Made by a program: the position numbers and the translations under genes. 64,000 nt of DNA, taken from positions 3,695,481 to 3,759,480 of the forward strand of contig NZ_ADVG01000001.1 in the NCBI RefSeq assembly GCF_000178855.1, written 5' to 3'. The notes below the pieces were generated by a model. The model did not search any database and had not been told where the DNA came from. It saw only the letters and a program-made list of their open reading frames with translations. Shown here piece by piece: positions 1-7,436 of the stretch. This DNA comes from Ktedonobacter racemifer DSM 44963. Lineage in GTDB: Bacteria; Chloroflexota; Ktedonobacteria; Ktedonobacterales; Ktedonobacteraceae. Numbering within the stretch: position 1 is the first letter of the stretch; every line of letters starts with the position of its first letter.

Positions 1-220
1 TCTGATTCCCCAGACCACGAAGGAAGGGTAAGCGCTTTGAAAGGCGAGTCTGACCGCCGTTAAATGCGCGATGGACGCGCCCGCCAGTGCGAGCTTTCTG
101 ACCCTTAGTACCACGACCAGCGGTCTTACCACGACCGGAGCCGTGCCCGCGACCGAGGCGCTTCTCAGTCTTATGCGAACCTGGAGCAGGCTGCAAATTG
201 GAAAGGTTAATTTGACTCAC
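1..220 (-). CDS. rplO: 50S ribosomal protein L15, N-terminal part (cut by window start)
   Basis: Only the first 73 or so residues are in the window. The translation begins MSQINLSNLQPAPGSHKT and continues into the Gly-Arg-rich segment (GRGHGSGRGKT, GRGTKGQKAR) typical of the L15 N-terminal tail, which threads into 23S rRNA. The start is a GTG at 220-218 that overlaps the TGA of rpmD by 4 nt (GTGA), so translational coupling is likely. No ATG fits the family N-terminus better. rpmD followed by rplO is the usual spc-operon order. The C-terminal half lies outside the window. Confidence 0.93.
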   Translation of the reverse strand, partial: MSQINLSNLQPAPGSHKTEKRLGRGHGSGRGKTAGRGTKGQKARTGGRVHRAFNGGQTRLSKRLPFLRGLGNQ

Positions 221-402
221 TCTGCAATCTCCTCAACCTGCACTAGATGATTGACTTTGCGAATCATGCCACGCACCGCAGGCTGGTCGTTATGCTCAAC
301 GATCTGGTGCAGCTTGCGCAGCCCCAGAGCGCGGACGGTATCTTTCTGATCCTGCGCGTAACCGATTGAACTCTTTACCCATTTTACGCGTAATTTAGCC
401 AT
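217..402 (-). CDS. rpmD: 50S ribosomal protein L30
   Basis: This is a 61-residue protein of normal bacterial L30 length. It starts MAKLRVKWVKSSIGY, matching the family pattern of a basic first strand followed by an SxIG turn, and contains LRKLHQIVEHNDQPAVRGM, the conserved helix-strand region. It binds 23S rRNA in the large subunit. It lies 9 nt after rpsE and overlaps the rplO start by 4 nt, so it is translated within the spc operon. Nothing unusual is seen in the protein. Confidence 0.96.
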   Translation of the reverse strand: MAKLRVKWVKSSIGYAQDQKDTVRALGLRKLHQIVEHNDQPAVRGMIRKVNHLVQVEEIAE

Positions 403-411
403 TGCTTACTC

Positions 412-1113
412 CTATCGACGGCGCTCACCGCCGCCACCGCGGCGCTCACCGCCACCGCCACGACGATCACCGCCGCCACGACGATCACCGCCGCCACGAC
501 GACCTGCTGCTGCTGCGCGACTCTCACGCGCCTCTTCCTCACGTGCCGCACGAGCGGCCGCAGCCTGCTCAGCCGCGGCTGCCGTCGCGGCTGCCATCTG
601 CTCGGCGCGCTTCTTGCCAAGCAGCTCAACTACGGTCTTCCCACGACGTGCCGCCTCGGCATCGGGGGAGCGCAGTTCGCGTAACGCCTTGACGCATGCC
701 TGAACGGTGTTTGCCTTGTTAGTGCTTCCCAGCGTCTTGGTCAGGATATCGCGGACGCCCGCGGCCTCCATGACAGCGCGGACCGCACCACCGGCGATAA
801 CGCCCGTACCAGGGGCTGCCGGTTTGAGCAGCACCTCAGACGCGCCAAAGTTCGTCTTCACCAGGTAAGGAATGGTTGTGCCAGAGAGAGGCACCTCAAT
901 CAGGTGCTTCTTCGCGTCTTCCACTGCCTTGCGAATCGCCTCAGTGTACTCAGCTGCCTTACCGAAACCATACCCAACAAAACCATTGCGATCACCGACA
1001 ACCACCAGGGCACGAATGCTGAAGCGTCGGCCACCCTTCACCACCTTGGAGACGCGGCTGACCTCAACCACGGTCTCTTCAAGGTTCAGTTTTGAAGCAT
1101 CAATTCTTGCCAT
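412..1113 (-). CDS. rpsE: 30S ribosomal protein S5 with Arg-Gly-rich C-terminal tail
   Basis: S5 stabilises the decoding region of the small subunit. The core (about residues 1-170) carries the S5 signature around GGRRFSIRALVVVGD and GKAAEYTEAIRKAV, then the C-terminal domain with GTGVIAGGAVRAV. Beyond it is a tail of about 60 residues: an Ala/Glu/Arg helix-like stretch followed by repeated GGG(D/E)RR blocks. Usual S5 is about 165 residues; this one is 233. The start at 1113 (MARIDASK) is preferred over an in-frame ATG four codons upstream, because AGGAG sits directly before it and inside those four codons. Confidence 0.95.
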   Translation of the reverse strand: MARIDASKLNLEETVVEVSRVSKVVKGGRRFSIRALVVVGDRNGFVGYGFGKAAEYTEAIRKAVEDAKKHLIEVPLSGTTIPYLVKTNFGASEVLLKPAAPGTGVIAGGAVRAVMEAAGVRDILTKTLGSTNKANTVQACVKALRELRSPDAEAARRGKTVVELLGKKRAEQMAAATAAAAEQAAAARAAREEEARESRAAAAGRRGGGDRRGGGDRRGGGGERRGGGGERRR

Positions 1114-1160
1114 AATACTCCTCATGCCTCTTTGAAAGGCTTATTGGCTCTCTCGTGGCC

Positions 1161-1715
1161 CTAGAAATCCAGTCCCGCTTCACGAGCGCCTTCAGCAAGC
1201 GCCGCGACTCTGCCGTGATAGGCATAGCCACCGCGATCGAAGACAACCTGCTTAACACCTTTTTCCTGCGCTCGCTGGGCCACCAGCTTCCCAACCTCGT
1301 GCGCCAGGGAGACCCTCCGATTGCTCAAGATGCTCGCCAGCTTCTCGGTCTGGCTCTTCTTCTCTTTTTTCGGAGCTTCGGCCACAGCGGCGGCACGGCC
1401 ACCTTTAGCGGCTTTCTTCCCTTTGGCGGGAGCAGCTTCTTCCACAACCTCTTCTACTGCGACGGGCGCGCTCTCGGTCTGGACAGCCTGTTTGTGCTGC
1501 TCAGTAGTGACCGGCTTAAAGTCCCGCAGGCTCTCGTCCAGAGTAGAAGCCGAGACCAGGGTCTTGCCCGTGGTATCGTCAATAATCTGCGCGTAGATAT
1601 GCCGCCCACTGCGGAATACGTTCAAACGTGGGCGCAGTTCTGAGCCTTCAAGGTGGCGTCGAATTCGCTGGTGCCGCCGCAGCCTTGCTTGATTTGCATG
1701 AAATTGTTTAATCAT
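1161..1715 (-). CDS. rplR: 50S ribosomal protein L18 with large internal insertion
   Basis: L18 binds 5S rRNA with L5. The N-terminal part (MIKQFHANQARLRRHQRIRR, then LNVFRSGRHIYAQIIDD) and the C-terminal part (VFDRGGYAYHGRVAALAEGAREAGLDF) are normal L18. Between them, about residues 65-135, lies an insertion rich in Ala, Val, Glu and Lys (for example VEEVVEEAAPAKGKKAAKGG). The protein is 184 residues against about 120 for the family. The start is set by homology at ATG 1715; the 29 upstream in-frame residues are not L18-like. No strong ribosome binding site is visible. The gene is separated from rplF by 399 bp. Confidence 0.92.
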   Translation of the reverse strand: MIKQFHANQARLRRHQRIRRHLEGSELRPRLNVFRSGRHIYAQIIDDTTGKTLVSASTLDESLRDFKPVTTEQHKQAVQTESAPVAVEEVVEEAAPAKGKKAAKGGRAAAVAEAPKKEKKSQTEKLASILSNRRVSLAHEVGKLVAQRAQEKGVKQVVFDRGGYAYHGRVAALAEGAREAGLDF

Positions 1716-2114
1716 TGTCCGTGAACAGAAGATCCATATTCTCTGCTCTCCCATTACCGGGAGGACACAGGAAAACGTCCTCTGCTCATCCCCTTTCTGC
1801 AAAATGCGCGATTGAGGGACTTGGAATACGTGGTCGGCACTACGTCTCCCGGGTTCAGCCCTCGCGTCGCGTCTTTATGTCTTGCCATACAATCGTGTGA
1901 GTGAAAGCTAGCCGCTGCGAAGCGGCATTCACGATTGCTTTTTCATGACTTGATAAGAGACCGTCGAAAGATAGTATAAAGCAGTCGTAAACACTATGCC
2001 AGTCACCCGGACCAGGTGTGCTGGTCCTGCCGTAACGGGCCGTATGCAACAAGTACCAGGAGGACTCTCGAAGACTCCTCCCGGATGCCTACAGCAGAAT
2101 GTGTTTGCCGTTAT
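1716..2114. other. Long gap inside the spc cluster between rplF and rplR
   Basis: About 400 bp without a convincing gene, in a place where most bacteria have a few bases. It contains short hairpins: the GCCGCTGCGAAGCGGC palindrome near 1910 and an AGGAG...CTCCT stem near 2056-2080. A candidate minus-strand promoter is listed separately. Its role may be an internal promoter and leader for rplR-rpsE-rpmD-rplO (inference). Confidence 0.6.
1973..2001 (-). promoter_or_regulatory. Candidate internal promoter ahead of rplR
   Basis: The minus strand reads TGGCAT, 17 nt, TATACT. The -10 is good and the -35 is weak. It would start transcription near 1966, giving a leader of about 250 nt for rplR. Confidence 0.4.
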
Positions 2115-2690
2115 TTACTTCTTCTTTCCGCCGACTTTACCGGCCTTACCAGCCTTGCGGCGAACGGCCTCGCCAGCATAGCGGATGCCTTTGCCTTTAT
2201 AAGGCTCGGGCTTGCGGATTTGGCGAATGTTGGCCGCCAACTGACCAACCGCGTGCTTGTCGATGCCAGTAACGCTGATGCGGGCCGCCTTGCTGGCGGG
2301 ATCAGGCGCTTCAAGCTTCAACTCGATACCCTGAGGGGCCTGAACCTCCACCGGGTGCGAGTAACCGACCAGGATGATCAGGTTCTTCCCCTGCTGGACG
2401 GCGCGATAACCCACACCATGGATCTCAAGCATCTTGGTATAACCAGTGGTCACACCCACAACCATGTTGTTGATCAACGTGCGATACAGGCCATGCTTTG
2501 AGCGATGCTCTCTACTATCCGAAGGGCGAGTCACCGTCAGCGTGCCGTCCTCCAGCTTCAGTTGAAGCTGAGGATCGACCTGCTCAGACAGCGTGCCCTT
2601 GGGGCCTTTAACCGTCACGAGATTGTCTTCGGTCCAGTTCACCTGCACCGCTTGCGGGACAGTGATAGGAGCACGTCCAATACGCGACAT
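2115..2690 (-). CDS. rplF: 50S ribosomal protein L6
   Basis: This is a 191-residue L6, close to the family length of about 180. It begins MSRIGRAPITVP, and the second domain carries the signature near PEPYKGKGIRYAGEAVRRK that contacts 23S rRNA helix 97. The C-terminus ends in a short Lys tail. It follows rpsH by 12 nt in the transcript. L6 lies near the factor-binding site used by EF-Tu and EF-G, both encoded in the same cluster. Confidence 0.97.
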   Translation of the reverse strand: MSRIGRAPITVPQAVQVNWTEDNLVTVKGPKGTLSEQVDPQLQLKLEDGTLTVTRPSDSREHRSKHGLYRTLINNMVVGVTTGYTKMLEIHGVGYRAVQQGKNLIILVGYSHPVEVQAPQGIELKLEAPDPASKAARISVTGIDKHAVGQLAANIRQIRKPEPYKGKGIRYAGEAVRRKAGKAGKVGGKKK

Positions 2691-2702
2691 TCTAACCTCC
2701 CT

Positions 2703-3098
2703 TTACCAAACGTAGCAGATGACTTCGCCACCCACGCCCTGTTTGTAGGCGCTAGCGCCAGTCATCAGGCCCCTAGATGTCGATACAATCGAGATACCGA
2801 GGCCACCACGCACGCGGGGAATGTCGGTCTGTTTGCTATAGACGCGCAGACCAGGCTTGCTCACGCGTTTGAGCTGCGTCAGGACAGGCTTCTTCTCCAC
2901 ATAGCGCAGCGTCAGGCGCAGCGTTCCCTGTGGATTATCCTTCAGGATCTCGATATCTTTAATGTAACCTTCTTCTTTCAGCACGCGCGCAATCGCCAGC
3001 TTCATTTTCGACGCTGGAATGAGTACGCGAGTATGTCGTGCTGTAGCCGCATTACGGATGCGCGTCAGCATATCCGCAATGGGATCAGTCATGTTCAT
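2703..3098 (-). CDS. rpsH: 30S ribosomal protein S8
   Basis: This is a 131-residue S8 of normal size. It starts MNMTDPIADMLTRIRNA, and the C-terminal signature GLGISIVSTSRGLMTG is intact. S8 nucleates the central domain of 16S rRNA. In other bacteria it represses the spc operon; no S8 target hairpin was recognised here. GGAGG lies 7 nt before the chosen ATG at 3098, favouring it over the second ATG two codons on. Confidence 0.97.
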   Translation of the reverse strand: MNMTDPIADMLTRIRNAATARHTRVLIPASKMKLAIARVLKEEGYIKDIEILKDNPQGTLRLTLRYVEKKPVLTQLKRVSKPGLRVYSKQTDIPRVRGGLGISIVSTSRGLMTGASAYKQGVGGEVICYVW

Positions 3099-3198
3099 GG
3101 AACATCCTCCACTAAGTTTCCCAGGCAGCTCGACGCTCAGATACAGCGACGCTGCTCTGTAGTCATCAAAGCCAACTGGAACAATTCGCGACTACAAT

Positions 3199-3384
3199 CT
3201 ACCAGCTCGATTTTGTGACGCCGGGTAGCTCACCGCGCAACGCCCGTTCGCGGAAGCAAATGCGGCACAGGCCAAACTTTCTCATATACGCACGGGGTCG
3301 CCCGCAAACCTGACAGCGATTGTGATGCCGCACCTCAAACTTGGGCTTGCGCTGCGACTTAATGATCATTGATATTTTTGCCAT
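3199..3384 (-). CDS. rpsN: 30S ribosomal protein S14, zinc-binding (type Z)
   Basis: This is a 61-residue short S14. Two CxxC pairs (CQVC and CRIC) form the zinc site of the type Z form, as opposed to the zinc-free form of about 100 residues. The middle motif RPRAYMRKFGLCRICFRE is typical. S14 assembles late into the head of the small subunit. It lies between rplE and rpsH as usual, with a 100-bp spacer to rpsH. It depends on zinc, unlike a C-minus paralog that could exist elsewhere in the genome. Confidence 0.97.
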   Translation of the reverse strand: MAKISMIIKSQRKPKFEVRHHNRCQVCGRPRAYMRKFGLCRICFRERALRGELPGVTKSSW

Positions 3385-3398
3385 CGCGCCCTCCAGCG

Positions 3399-3944
3399 TT
3401 ACTTCTTAAAGGGCATGCCCATTAGTGCGAGCAATCTGCGCCCCTCTTCATCTGTGCGAGCCGTAGTGACGATACTCACTTCCATGCCGCGCAGCTTGTC
3501 TACTTTATCGTAGTCGATCTCTGGGAAGACCAGCTGTTCGCGCAGTCCCAGAGTATAGTTGCCGCGGCCATCGAAGGCATCAGCCGAGATGCCCTGGAAG
3601 TCACGGATACGTGGCAGCGCGACGTTGATCAGCTTATCGAGGAAGTGGAACATGCGCGTACCGCGCAGTGTCACCATACAGCCAATCGGCATCCCTTCGC
3701 GTAGTTTAAACGCGGCCACCGAGCGCTTGGCACGTGTCACGACCGGGCGCTGACCAGTAATGGTCGCCAGGTCGGCAACGGCGGCATCCATAGCCTTGGC
3801 ATTCTGGATGACTTCGCCCATGCCAATATTAACAACAACCTTGTGAATGCCAGGAACCTGCATCGGATTAGCGTAGTTAAACTCCTTATGCAGGGCCGGC
3901 ACAACCTCTTGACGATATTTTTCTTTCAAGCGTGATGCCAACAT
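3399..3944 (-). CDS. rplE: 50S ribosomal protein L5
   Basis: This is a 181-residue protein of standard L5 length. It begins MLASRLKEKYRQEVVPAL, with the conserved VPGIHKVVVNIGMGE segment, the TGQRPVVTRAKRSVAAFKLR region and the FPEIDYDKVDKLRGMEVSIVTTA C-terminal block. L5 binds 5S rRNA together with L18 and forms a bridge to the small subunit. It starts 5 nt after rplX. Confidence 0.98.
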   Translation of the reverse strand: MLASRLKEKYRQEVVPALHKEFNYANPMQVPGIHKVVVNIGMGEVIQNAKAMDAAVADLATITGQRPVVTRAKRSVAAFKLREGMPIGCMVTLRGTRMFHFLDKLINVALPRIRDFQGISADAFDGRGNYTLGLREQLVFPEIDYDKVDKLRGMEVSIVTTARTDEEGRRLLALMGMPFKK

Positions 3945-3949
3945 GATGC

Positions 3950-4333
3950 TTAACTACTCCTCGTCCGGTCCTGAATGACTTTGCCACAATGTTTGCAGAT
4001 GCGAACCGAGCGCTCTTTGTCACCCATCACGCGGCGCTCATGGCCGACGCGTGTAGGCTCGTTGCACTCTGTGCACTTCAACATAACGTTCGAGACATGC
4101 AGCGGCATCGCCTTCTCGATGATGCCACCCTGGCGGGTCTGTCCCTGCGGTTTAACGTGCTTCTTCACGACGTTCAGGCCCTCAACAATTACCTTGCGGT
4201 CCTGGGGCAACGCTCGCGAAACCGTTCCTTCTTTACTCTTATCCTTGCCCGTGATGATCAAAACGGTGTCACCCTTTTTGATGTTCATCTTCGCAAGGTG
4301 AAGGGGTTTCTTCTCTTTCTTTTTTACTGACAT
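3950..4333 (-). CDS. rplX: 50S ribosomal protein L24 with Cys4 zinc ribbon
   Basis: L24 initiates 50S assembly at the 5' end of 23S rRNA. The KOW motif is seen near KKGDTVLIITGKDKSKEGTV, followed by VIVEGLNVVKKHVKP. The C-terminal part carries CTEC and CKHC pairs, suggesting a bound zinc. This is seen in some L24 lineages and absent in E. coli. The length is 127 residues, about 20 more than usual, because of a lysine-rich start and the ribbon. Confidence 0.96.
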   Translation of the reverse strand: MSVKKKEKKPLHLAKMNIKKGDTVLIITGKDKSKEGTVSRALPQDRKVIVEGLNVVKKHVKPQGQTRQGGIIEKAMPLHVSNVMLKCTECNEPTRVGHERRVMGDKERSVRICKHCGKVIQDRTRSS

Positions 4334-4344
4334 CTTTCCCCTCG

Positions 4345-4713
4345 TTATAGCACTTCTGGCGCGAGTGAGACTAGTCTCATAAAGTTCTTCTCACGCAGTT
4401 CGCGAGCTACAGGGCCAAAGATGCGGGTGCCCCTGGGATTGTTACCGGGAGCCAGGATAACTGCGGCGTTCTCATCGAAACGGATATGCGAGCCATCACG
4501 GCGGACATATTCCTTCGTTACACGCACGACCACAGCATTCACTACTTCGCCCTTTTTTACCTGTCCGTTCGGAGTCGCTACCTTCACTGAGGCTTTGATA
4601 ATATCGCCAACCTCAGCGTAGCGCTTGGCCGAACCGCTCATCACGCGGATACACATGATCTCTTTAGCGCCGGTGTTATCGGCGACTTTCAAGCGTGTCT
4701 GCGGCTGAATCAT
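4345..4713 (-). CDS. rplN: 50S ribosomal protein L14
   Basis: This is a 122-residue, full-length L14. It starts MIQPQTRLKVADNTGAKEI, and the signature AVVVRVTKEYVRRDGSHIRFDENAAVIL is complete. It ends with the usual ARELREKNFMRLVSLAPEVL block. L14 sits at the subunit interface (bridges B5 and B8) and is the binding site for the silencing factor RsfS. It lies between rpsQ and rplX in standard order. Confidence 0.98.
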   Translation of the reverse strand: MIQPQTRLKVADNTGAKEIMCIRVMSGSAKRYAEVGDIIKASVKVATPNGQVKKGEVVNAVVVRVTKEYVRRDGSHIRFDENAAVILAPGNNPRGTRIFGPVARELREKNFMRLVSLAPEVL

Positions 4714-4734
4714 CTGTTCGTCCCTCTCTTAACT

Positions 4735-5115
4735 CTATTCGGCAGACTTTTCAGCTTCCGCGGATGATTCGCTCTGCGTCAGGTTGGGATCAACCTCAGC
4801 CAGAACTTCTGCAACCGGGACGATACCACTTCCGCTCTTTACGATCTCGACCAGGCGCCAGCGCTTAAGCTTGCTCATGGGGCGAGTCTCCTCGATGCGC
4901 ACAACGTCGTCAATCTGACACTGGTTGTTCTCATCATGAACATGGAAGTGTTTCGTCTGCTTGTATGTTCGCTTGTAGATACGATGCTTCTTCAATGACT
5001 CGACCGATACAACAATGGTCTTGTCCATTTTATTACTAATTACTCGCCCGACCTTCTGGACGCGGCGCACTGAAGGCGCCGCGGTCGAGCTAGTAGTGGC
5101 TACTCGCTCTGTCAT
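4735..5115 (-). CDS. rpsQ: 30S ribosomal protein S17, extended at both ends
   Basis: The S17 core is clear from GRVISNKMDKTIVVSVE through HDENNQCQIDDVVRIEETRPMSKLKRWRLVEIV. The protein has 126 residues against about 85 for the family. There is a Thr/Ser/Ala-rich N-terminal addition of about 20 residues and an acidic Ser/Glu-rich C-terminal tail of about 30 residues. S17 is a primary binder of 16S rRNA helix 11. It starts 2 nt after the rpmC stop codon, so coupled translation is likely. Confidence 0.95.
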   Translation of the reverse strand: MTERVATTSSTAAPSVRRVQKVGRVISNKMDKTIVVSVESLKKHRIYKRTYKQTKHFHVHDENNQCQIDDVVRIEETRPMSKLKRWRLVEIVKSGSGIVPVAEVLAEVDPNLTQSESSAEAEKSAE

Positions 5116-5117
5116 GA

Positions 5118-5324
5118 TTATTCACTCTCCAACATCGTCAGGCGATGCAACAAGCGTGCAATATCTTTCTTAGTGTTCGAGAAGACGCGGTTGTCTTTGA
5201 CTTCACCGCGCTGCTGCTGCAAGCGGAGGTTAAAGAGCTTCATACGAAGTTCCTGAATCTCTTTGCGCGCCTCGCCCTCGCCCATCTCGCTAATTTGCTT
5301 GCGACGTTCGTTAAGCTTCGACAC
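5118..5324 (-). CDS. rpmC: 50S ribosomal protein L29 (GTG start inside rplP)
   Basis: The L29 helical hairpin is recognisable in KEIQELRMKLFNLRLQQQRG and NTKKDIARLLHRLTM. The frame is open further upstream, but those residues run antiparallel with the rplP C-terminus and are not L29-like. The GTG at 5324-5322 (VSKLNERRKQ) has GGGGAGG 8-12 nt before it and gives a 68-residue protein, the normal size. It overlaps the 3' end of rplP by 14 nt, so translational coupling is expected. L29 lines the polypeptide exit and contacts trigger factor and SRP. Confidence 0.92.
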   Translation of the reverse strand: MSKLNERRKQISEMGEGEARKEIQELRMKLFNLRLQQQRGEVKDNRVFSNTKKDIARLLHRLTMLESE

Positions 5325-5742
5325 TCTCCGCCTCCCCTTTGGTAATAAAGCGGCACTTGACAGGCAGCTTGTGGATAGCAAGGCGGATGGCTTCCTTCGC
5401 GATCTCTTCGCTGACGCCACCGATCTCGAAGATGATGCGTCCAGGCTTCACCACGGCAACCCAGTGATCGACCGCACCTTTACCGCTACCCATACGGGTT
5501 TCGGCAGGCTTGGCGGTAATAGGTTTGTCGGGGAAGACGCGGATCCAGACTTTACCACCACGCTTCATATAACGCGTCATCGCGATACGAGCGGACTCGA
5601 TCTGACGCGCCTCCATCCAACATGGCTCCAGAGCCTGGAGGCCAAAATCGCCGAAGGCAAGCGTTGCGCCGCGAGTGGCTTCGCCCCTCATACGCCCACG
5701 ATGTTGGCGACGGTACTTTGTTCTTGATGGTGCCAATAACAT
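5311..5742 (-). CDS. rplP: 50S ribosomal protein L16
   Basis: This is a 143-residue L16 of normal length, beginning MLLAPSRTKYRRQHRGRM. It shows the conserved segments GDFGLQALEPCWMEARQIES, VWIRVFPDKPITAKPAETRMG and GKGAVDHWVAVVKPGRI. It sits near the A site and peptidyl-transferase centre and is needed for tRNA accommodation. AGGAG precedes the ATG by about 10 nt. Its last 14 nt are shared with the rpmC start. Confidence 0.97.
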   Translation of the reverse strand: MLLAPSRTKYRRQHRGRMRGEATRGATLAFGDFGLQALEPCWMEARQIESARIAMTRYMKRGGKVWIRVFPDKPITAKPAETRMGSGKGAVDHWVAVVKPGRIIFEIGGVSEEIAKEAIRLAIHKLPVKCRFITKGEAESVEA

Positions 5743-5757
5743 GGCTTCGCTCTCCTC

Positions 5758-6777
5758 TTATTCGCCCTGAGTGGACTCGGTAGGCCCAGCCGGTGGCTGC
5801 TGCGGCGGTTGCTGCTCGGCCGCTGGCTGCTGACGCTCGCTCTGTGGACGTGGGGCGCGCTCGCCCTGTGGGCGTGGGGCGCGCTCGCCCTGCGGACGTG
5901 GCCCGCGTGGCGGTCGATCTCCCTGCGGACGTGGCCCACGCTCACCCTGCGGACGGGGTCCGCGCTGGGGGCGCTCACCACCACGTGGTCGGTCTCCCTG
6001 AGGACGCTGACCGCGTGGGCCGCCCTCGCCTCTGCGGCGATCAGGACGGCGTTCGCCAGACTCACGCGGGGCGGTAGGTGCGAACAGATCCACGGCCTCC
6101 GCGCTTTCGCGACGGCGGCTTGGCAGAATGTCCCCGCGATAGATCCACACTTTTACGCCAATCACACCAAAGGTGGTGTGTGCCTCGGCCAGGCCATAAT
6201 CGATGTCGGCACGCAGGGTATGCAGAGGAACCTTGCCCTCAACCTCTTTCTCGGTGCGAGCAATTTCCGCGCCACCCAGGCGACCACCAGCGATTACCTT
6301 GATGCCCTTCGCGCCAGCACGCATCGACTTCTGAACCGCCTGCTTCATCGCACGACGGAAAGAGACGCGCTTCTCAAGCTGATCGCAGATACTGCGGCCA
6401 ACCAGGTACGCGTCCAGCTCAGGCTGGCGGATCTCGACGATCTCAACGCGCACACGCTTCTGCGTTTTGGACTCAAGGTGAGCCTTCAGTCTCTCTACCT
6501 TTTCACCACTCTTACCGATAACAATACCAGGTTTGGCGGTGTTGATCTTTACCAGCACCTGTTTGGGGGCTGCGCGCTCGATCTCAATTTTTGAGACGCC
6601 CGCGTCAACCTTGGCCCCATGGGCGCTGGAAAGCTCTTTGTTGATCATACGGCGGATCTGGATATCCTCCGCCAGGACATCTTTGTAGTTGTTCTCAGCG
6701 TACCAGCGTGACTGCCATGATTCCCAGCCTTTGATGACGCCAAGCCGGAACCCTATTGGGTGTACCTTGTGTCCCAA
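5758..6777 (-). CDS. rpsC: 30S ribosomal protein S3 with long Arg-Pro-Gly repeat tail
   Basis: The S3 core (about residues 1-220) has the N-terminal MGHKVHPIGFRLG motif, a KH domain with VIGKSGEKV (the GxxG loop) and the C-terminal RIARTEKEVEGKVPLHTLRA-like region. It forms part of the mRNA entry tunnel and helicase. After about residue 240 comes a tail of about 100 residues built from imperfect repeats of PQG(E/D)RxPR, then a Gln/Pro-rich end. The family average is about 220 residues; this one is 339. The repeats are compositionally biased and almost certainly disordered. Confidence 0.95.
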   Translation of the reverse strand: MGHKVHPIGFRLGVIKGWESWQSRWYAENNYKDVLAEDIQIRRMINKELSSAHGAKVDAGVSKIEIERAAPKQVLVKINTAKPGIVIGKSGEKVERLKAHLESKTQKRVRVEIVEIRQPELDAYLVGRSICDQLEKRVSFRRAMKQAVQKSMRAGAKGIKVIAGGRLGGAEIARTEKEVEGKVPLHTLRADIDYGLAEAHTTFGVIGVKVWIYRGDILPSRRRESAEAVDLFAPTAPRESGERRPDRRRGEGGPRGQRPQGDRPRGGERPQRGPRPQGERGPRPQGDRPPRGPRPQGERAPRPQGERAPRPQSERQQPAAEQQPPQQPPAGPTESTQGE

Positions 6778-6792
6778 CTGTGTCCTCCTTAA

Positions 6793-7143
6793 TTAACGGC
6801 CCGCGTCAGCAGGATCGTCAGAAACAATCACTGTCACATGGCAGAAGCGGCGCAAAATACGAGCCGCGCGGCCATGTGAGCGTGGCTTTACACGCTTAAT
6901 GCGGAATGAATCGTCCGCGACAATGTTCAAAATGTATAGATCATCGGGATTGAGACTGTAGTTATTCTCCGCGTTCGCCGCAGCCGAGGCGACAACCTTG
7001 CGTACAGGTGTCGCACCAGCATTGGGCAAATACTGGAGAATAGCCAGAGCCTCATTTACGCGAAGCCCCTTCACCGCATTCGTCACCAGACGCATTTTGC
7101 GCGGCGAAATTCCGATGTCTTTTGCAATAGCTCTGACTTGCAT
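6793..7143 (-). CDS. rplV: 50S ribosomal protein L22
   Basis: This is a 116-residue L22. It starts MQVRAIAKDIGISPRKMRLV, the family signature, and the exit-tunnel loop region lies around RIKRVKPRSHGRAARILRRFCHVTVIVSD. L22 lines the nascent-peptide tunnel. It is separated from rpsS by 2 nt and from rpsC by 15 nt. The length and sequence are ordinary. Confidence 0.97.
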   Translation of the reverse strand: MQVRAIAKDIGISPRKMRLVTNAVKGLRVNEALAILQYLPNAGATPVRKVVASAAANAENNYSLNPDDLYILNIVADDSFRIKRVKPRSHGRAARILRRFCHVTVIVSDDPADAGR

Positions 7144-7145
7144 CT

Positions 7146-7433
7146 CTACCTCACCGAAGTGGTCTTCTCATTTTTTCCGCCCGCATGACCACGATAATGC
7201 CTTGTCGGGGCGAATTCACCAAGTTTATGACCAACCATGTTCTCAGTAATATAAATCGGCACATGGGTCTTCCCGTTATGCACACCGATGGTCATACCAA
7301 CCATCTCGGGGAAGATCATCGAAGCGCGTGACCAGGTCTTGATCAAGCGGCGGTCGCCGCTTTTGCGCATGACAAGCACCTTTTTCCTGAGAGACTCGTG
7401 TATATATGGTCCCTTTTTTCTTGAGCGCGACAT
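7146..7433 (-). CDS. rpsS: 30S ribosomal protein S19
   Basis: This is a 95-residue, full-length S19. It begins MSRSRKKGPYIHESLRKKV and carries the signature ENMVGHKLGEFAPTRHYRGH. S19 forms a complex with S13 in the 30S head and contacts the A-site tRNA. It starts 3 nt after rplB and ends 2 nt before rplV, a tightly packed S10-operon arrangement. Confidence 0.98.
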   Translation of the reverse strand: MSRSRKKGPYIHESLRKKVLVMRKSGDRRLIKTWSRASMIFPEMVGMTIGVHNGKTHVPIYITENMVGHKLGEFAPTRHYRGHAGGKNEKTTSVR

Positions 7434-7436
7434 TTC

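Noticed and set aside
412..520. Repetitive sequence at the rpsE 3' end as a possible repeat array
   Set aside because: It encodes the in-frame GGG(D/E)RR tail of S5, so it is coding low complexity, not CRISPR or a non-coding array.
5820..6060. Tandem repeats in the rpsC 3' end as a possible CRISPR
   Set aside because: They are in-frame PQG(E/D)R protein repeats without unique spacers of constant length.
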